Shown here one piece after another: positions 58,787-64,000 of a stretch of DNA of 64,000 bases. The notes beneath the pieces were generated by a model that searched no databases, was not told the DNA's origin, and saw only the letters and a program-made list of their open reading frames with translations. This DNA is from Neurospora crassa OR74A. Taxonomy: Eukaryota > Ascomycota > Sordariomycetes > Sordariales > Sordariaceae. Each line of letters opens with the position of its first letter. Position 1 is the stretch's first letter. The translations under genes and the position numbers were made by a program. The stretch lies in NCBI RefSeq assembly GCF_000182925.2, contig NC_026505.1:1178001-1242000 (forward strand). The letters are read 5' to 3'.

Positions 58787-61700
58787 TTTGTCGTCAATGT
58801 AAGCCACTGGGAGGATCACACAATAAGCGGTGACGGCGGGATGGAGGTCGAGGACGAAGATTGCGCGTCCGGCCGAAGCAAGGAAGTAGCTAACTACTAC
58901 CTCTAGGCTGATAGCAGTATCAATGCCGGTAGTGGGTGTAGTGTATGGATCAATCGAGGCCACAAAGAGCACGGCAGGCCTGACGGGACAAGGATAAAAC
59001 AACGATTTGGCTGAAGGCGCGATTATAAGGCTGGACGAGGCCGCAACAAAGCCCAAGCAAGCCTTTACGAAGGCAACAGATGCGTCAAGGAGGCGGTCTT
59101 GGGGGCCTTAAACTGGTGGACACGACAGCCTGAACAGACAGAAACGTCTGGCTGATTGCAGCAAATGAGTTGTCGGGAGAGGACCGGATTACAATGGCCG
59201 CCAATCAACTCCGTAAGAAGACTGCGAAGTGTGAATTGACGGGATGGGCTAGAGATATCCCATGCACAACTCGCACACAGGACGGACAGAGGAAGTAGAA
59301 GGGCAGGAAAGAGATGAAGAAAAGATAAAGAGATAAGTCTGGTTTAGATGGGCGAAATTCAGCGTCGGCGCTGTGTTGTTGTTTTGTTGTCGTTACTGCA
59401 TTGACCTTGTAGATGTGAGTCGTGCCATTCCGCGAAGGTCAGGTCAGCCACAAGATGGAACAAGAAGCGGGGGAAGTGCAGGTTCAGTTGGAAAATCCGA
59501 GGTCAGGTTGTTTCGCCTCGACGACAGCCAAAAAATGAGGTGGTGAGGGCCCGGGAAGCGGAAGTGCAGCCAGGTTCCAGGTTGCCAGAGCCTCCGACTG
59601 TTAAGCAGCCAAGTACTCCCCGGTTGCCATACAGTGAAGTGAGGCTGTGGTGGTAAACTGAAGCTACTTACCTGGAGGAGGAGCGACGAGGGACTGCAGC
59701 AGATAGGTACTCGGCTTTGAATTAGCCTTGTGGCAGGGCGCGCAAGGTTCAAGGACCAATTGCATCTGCGACGGGTGATTGGCCAGATGGTGCAGCCAAA
59801 AGGCCCCATTGCACGCACGCACCTATACGGATGGAGCCAGACGAGACCTGCTGAGCGGGGCTGACAGCACCTGGAAGCCCACCGGGAAGCACCTATCGAC
59901 AGTTATCGGCCACGGCCTCGTCCACTTGGCAGGCGTTTCTCCTCGACTGATTGGTGCACAAGCACCCTCTCTTGGGATCGCACCAGATGCGACCAGCCCC
60001 GCCCCTCGTAACCCCCAGTGGCCCATCCGTCCAATCCCGTCAAATGTAACCGGTATCTGTCCTCTCCTCCTCGTTCGCTTACACGACCCTGCACTCCTCA
60101 CTTGTTCTTGAACTTCGAATCAAGAGCGAGGTTCCATTCCGACCTTGTCTCTCTCTATCTATCCATTCCCGTTGAGCTGTCGAAAGCTCGATGAAAGCCG
60201 ATAGGGATACAGCTTGAAAGATGACTCTCAAGATGTCGTTGACCATGGTGCCCTTGTTGAATAGACGATGGAATGCTGGGAAGAATGCTATGCACTAGCC
60301 TTCCGACGGGAGTTCAAGGCCGTGTCAGTTTCCATGCCTCTAAAACTGCAACCTGACCCATACCCAACTCTTTGGTTTTTTATATATATATTTTTCGGGG
60401 TTTATCTTTGCCGCGTACCCAATGCGCCAGGCTTGGATTTTGTCAGCTGCAGCGTTGCGGCCTCACCTACAGACCGACAGGACCATGGATCGATGTATGG
60501 ATGCTATTGCTTCACTTCACTCACCACACTATTCCCTCGCCGCCTTTGCCTTGTCTATTTGTGCATTTTCTGCGCAGTCCTGTTCCCTGTTCCCGTTTCG
60601 CCTTGGATCGGGTAACAATTCAGGCGCACGTCAAGCACCTCTATGGCCAAGCCACGCTCAGAACGCTCCTTTGAACTCACTGACTTCCCTCGAGACTAAA
60701 AGAAACAACACAGAGAGGAAATGGGAGAGTTGCATGGGGATGCGTCTGTGCCCAACGAAAAACATTTGAACTGGTTCTGGGCCATTTCCGCCTGCTTACG
60801 CCCTGCCCATTCATTCATGCTTCCTCGTCCCCTTCACGAGGAGGGTTGGGCCAGAACTCATCAACAAACGAACGGCGGTGGGAACGGCAGACGAACAGAC
60901 GGACGAACCAGACCTACTTGCAGCGACATGGCATCGACATGGCATGGTATGGACACTACCACAAGCCCACGATCCGACGAGAAAACAAACGATTCGTCCG
61001 CCTCGTTCACCATCCAGCATGCTTTGTCGAATCAGAAGAGACAAGAGAGCCTCGGACCGCCCACTGCATGCATGACAAGGCCAAAGAAAGCTGCCAGCAC
61101 CGCACCGCCTGGGCGCCGCGCGGGCACCTTCTCAGTCGAGAGATCGAGAGATCGAGAGACCATGCCAACCTCGCCAACCTCCCGGATCCCTACCAAGCGT
61201 TTCTCAAGCCCTCGGCTTCCCCAAAAGGCTCTTGCCCTTTTTCGGAGTGTACATCAGCCTTCTGCAGCTCGCTGCACACCTGATTGGTACACCTCAGCCA
61301 TCACGCCTTGACCAAGGTTTGACCATCCTGGGGACCTTGGGAGCTAAAAGCCGAGGAGCCTGTTCTTATCGGCCAAGTTAGACATTCTCCACTCACCGCA
61401 GTGCCGTGCCTGTTTCGCCCGCAGAGGGGAATTGCGTCTTTCCCGGCAATCCTCCGATTGTTTCTGTCCCATTTCGTAGCCTTCAGAGTGAGCCCAGAGG
61501 CAGGCATTGGATTTCGAAAAGCCTTCAACGTTCTTCCAGAAAAAAAAAGGAAAAAAAAAAGAAAAAAAAAAAAAGAAAAAAAAAGTCTCTACAAGGCAGG
61601 CAAGCAGGCAAGCCAAGCAGAATAAGGGTGTTTTGTGCTGTCGCCTTGCACGTAGGCCTGGGCGTATCATTTGTGTGCATACTGCGTAGGTCAAGTGGTC

Positions 61701-62287
61701 TAGTTAGTCAACTAACCTCAGTCGGTATCACTGGATAATCATCCCATAGTGAACCCATCTTAAGCTTTTTTTACGAGCTCGACGGGTGTCCGACCACGAC
61801 AGACAAAAGATGTGCCGGTTGCGTGAGCGGACAAGTGCACAAGCCTTATCTTGAAAGTTGCTGCCCCCTGTTATGGAGCAAGACACTCGACGAACTCCTT
61901 GTATAGGCTACGGTTGTATATGCTTGCGAACCGTTGACTTTGAGAGCTGACAATCCAGCTAATCGATTATGATGAGCGTTGAAATTTCTACAGTCCGCCC
62001 CCCCCCCCCCCCCCCCCAAAAAAAATTAATTTTTTTTATCAGAAAAAATTAGAAAAAGTGTCATTGGCTTGGATCCTCAGGGAATGCAGGAAGAATCATG
62101 GCTAAGGAATGTGTTGAAAGGGGCATCTTTGGTAAAACCTCTTGAGACCTTCTAATCTTTGACTTCGTGGGTGAGCCAATTCAAGGTAATCTGTCTAATT
62201 TTATGTCAACCTTTGTTCTACCATTCTAAACAGATTATGGATCGATGATTTCCACAACATCTTACCCGAGGGTCACCAGCTCCGTAT
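58787..62287. other. 3.5-kb interval without a convincing gene
   Basis: The upstream side of the caspase/zinc-finger gene and downstream side of the MATE gene. Open frames exist on both strands (longest 60721-61311 plus) but show no family features and biased, low-complexity composition. A strong donor-like CAGgtaagt on the minus strand at about 59673 suggests a spliced leader of the caspase gene. A purine tract runs from 61539 to 61586, and C20A8 at 61998-62025. The region could hold regulatory sequence or non-coding RNA, but nothing proves it. Confidence 0.4.
61998..62025. repeat. C20 followed by A8 homopolymer
   Basis: Twenty C then eight A residues, followed by an AT-rich stretch. It is the complement-type counterpart of the G24 run at 41587. 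Its length is uncertain in any assembly. Confidence 0.9.
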
Positions 62288-63963
62288 TCACACTGGCTCC
62301 CTTCCTTCTCTGTGCCTCTCACCCAGTGCCTCATCGGCTTGGCCCTCCCCAATCGCCCCATAAGCATACACATGAGCACTACTGTCTCCAAACCCTCCAT
62401 CATCTAGCCGAGAAATTGCTCTCTTGACTTCGTCCTCCCAGTTACTCATGCCAACGATTAACCATTCAAGCACACCCACCAAATACAAGGCGACACATTG
62501 CCCAATCCACAGCCCACGGAGGCCCCATCCGTGGAAGGCAAGATAAATGCCAGTGGGAAGCGCACCGCCATAGTAACTGACCAAATTCACCGCCGCGCCC
62601 ACCCACTGCCTCCCCGTCCCCCTTAACACGCCTCCGCAGGATCCATTCAGGCCATCGGCGATTTGAAACAGCGCCACAAACGGCATCACGTCTGCCACCA
62701 GTCGGATCACCCTCTCATCATCATTGAACAGGCGCCCAAACACGTCCTTCACGCTCATCAATACAGTCAATATCAGCGCCCCGGCAACTATGCTGAGTAC
62801 CACTGCACAATGCGACGCCCTGCTAGCCTCCTTGACCTTGCGTGCCCCCAACAGGTTGCCAACCCTTGAACTAGCAGCCACACCCAACCCGAACGGAATC
62901 GTGTTGATGATTTGATCAGCCGTCATAATAACCGACTGCGCAGCCAGAGCAATAGTGCCCAACTGACCGGCAGCCAGAGCTACGATCTCAAAGGCCCACC
63001 ACTCGGTACCGACGTGGATGATGCCTAACAGAGCGAGGCGGATGAACGGGCCGATGTTGGAGAGTGCTCGGTGAGGGGAGAGGCCGCCCCAGCATTCGTG
63101 GCCGCGGACGAAGGTGGCATAAGCGACGAGGAGGAAGAAGGAGCACCAGTATGAGATGCCGGTGGCGAGGGGGGCGCCGTGCAACCCGAGACCGAGCTTG
63201 TGGATCAAGAAGTAATTGAGCAAGGCGTTGAGAGGGGAGGTGATAAGAAGGACGTATGTACCGGGGCGGTAGACTTCTGTTGGTTGGGGAAATGGGTTAG
63301 TGACTATCACTTGTGGGTATCTTGCGGCGTAAACACAGCATTGAGGGAAAGCAAACCTTGAGCCTGCAAGAACTTCTTCATGCACTCAAACCAGATATAA
63401 CCCAAACCGCCCGGTATGAGGCGCCGAAGAAACATGGCACTCTGTACGCAAATGTACTCTTCCTGACCAAGCACCCGGAACAAAGGCTCGGAGAAGGTCC
63501 ATATCAAAGCCATGACAGCATACAAGGCGGACAGGACTGCCAGTCCACGCTGCAAGAGGATGCCGAGATCATGCTTGTTGGATGAGCCGGTGTAACTGCT
63601 TGATGCAAGAGTGTCTAGAGCCGTTGAGCCTCCTAGAGCAATCAACCAAGCTGTGGACATGGCGAACATGTACGAGAAGGCAGCCGTGGCTAGGGCTTCT
63701 GGACTTAGACGGCCGACTATGAGGATGGAGCCGGTCTGGAGCGAGTTTTGGAGAGTATAGGCGAATATGACGGGGATGGCATTCTTGGTGAGAAGCCAGA
63801 GCTCGGATAGCCATAGCTTATACTCAGGTAGGTTGGGCACCTCGGATTCCTCGACCTGGGTGCTGGAAGACTGGAGTGATGGAGGCTTCCTCACTAATGA
63901 TGCTGTTTCATCTGGGCGAGGCTTCAGGAGGTCGGCTGACCTGGAGGGCGTTGCTCCTGACAT
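62288..63963 (-). CDS. MATE-family multidrug/solute efflux transporter
   Basis: Two exons, 63963-63357 and 63276-62288 (80-bp intron), 531 residues. The ATG at 63963 is the first in frame; an in-frame TAA lies about 36 bp upstream. After a hydrophilic N-terminus (about 55 residues) the protein has roughly twelve hydrophobic segments in two MatE halves: NAIPVIFAYTLQNSLQTGSI and LATAAFSYMFAMSTAWLIALGGSTALDTL in the first, and NTIPFGLGVAASSRVGNLLGA and DGLNGSCGGVLRGTGRQ in the second. MATE proteins export drugs, metabolites or organic cations using a proton or sodium gradient across the plasma or vacuolar membrane. Substrate cannot be told from sequence. A hydrophilic 45-residue C-tail follows the last segment. 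The neighbouring genes give no clue to a biosynthetic cluster. Confidence 0.93.
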
Positions 63964-64000
63964 TCTGGTATCAAACAAGATGTGATCGGGCGGTTAGACA

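Noticed and set aside
60721-61311. 196-codon plus-strand frame
   Set aside because: Low-complexity Arg/Thr/Ser-rich translation, with another overlapping frame of similar length; no domain, splice structure or promoter evidence.

Overview
The window looks like nuclear DNA of a filamentous ascomycete (Pezizomycotina, probably a Sordariomycete). Host genes carry short GT-AG introns of 57-102 bp and TATA boxes about 120 bp upstream of the ATG. They are separated by AT-rich blocks with almost no open frames. Where a reading frame can still be followed in those blocks, Gln, Arg and Trp codons have become stops and Asp/Gly have become Asn/Ser/Arg. This is the signature of repeat-induced point mutation (RIP). 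All family calls come from reading motifs by eye; no database search was run.

Region 1 (1 to about 40.5 kb) is a graveyard of RIP-mutated transposable elements. A chromodomain-type Ty3/gypsy retrotransposon (7854-30062) has two 233-bp LTRs and a 5-bp target duplication, GATAA. It is split by two near full-length Tad-like LINEs, both on the minus strand and each with its own target duplication: 11981-18913 (18 bp) and 19689-26667 (14 bp). Around it lie another LINE (1-4548), a truncated second gypsy element (minus strand, about 5000-7853), a pogo/Fot1-like DNA transposon (32054-35319) inserted in a further LINE-related fragment, two LINE 3' ends (36.3-37.1 and 37.4-37.9 kb) and a broken Ty1/copia element (37.1-39.2 kb).

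Region 2 (40.5-46.3 kb) is euchromatic. It holds an intronless tRNA-Trp at the edge of the AT-rich block, an App1-type (DUF2183) phosphatidate-phosphatase-like gene with five exons, and a glutathione S-transferase gene.

Region 3 (46305-50081) is one 3.8-kb PIF/Harbinger-like DNA transposon with clean terminal inverted repeats and a TTA target duplication. It contains RIP-damaged Myb/SANT-like and DDE transposase genes facing each other.

Region 4 (50.1-64 kb) is euchromatic: a small secreted protein of unknown function (+), convergent with a secreted GH31 alpha-glucosidase (-), then an unusual protein joining a caspase-like domain to four C2H2 zinc-finger-like motifs (-), a 3.5-kb interval without a convincing gene, and a MATE-family transporter (-). 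The host genes do not form an obvious pathway or biosynthetic cluster. The most distinctive host gene is the caspase/zinc-finger fusion.
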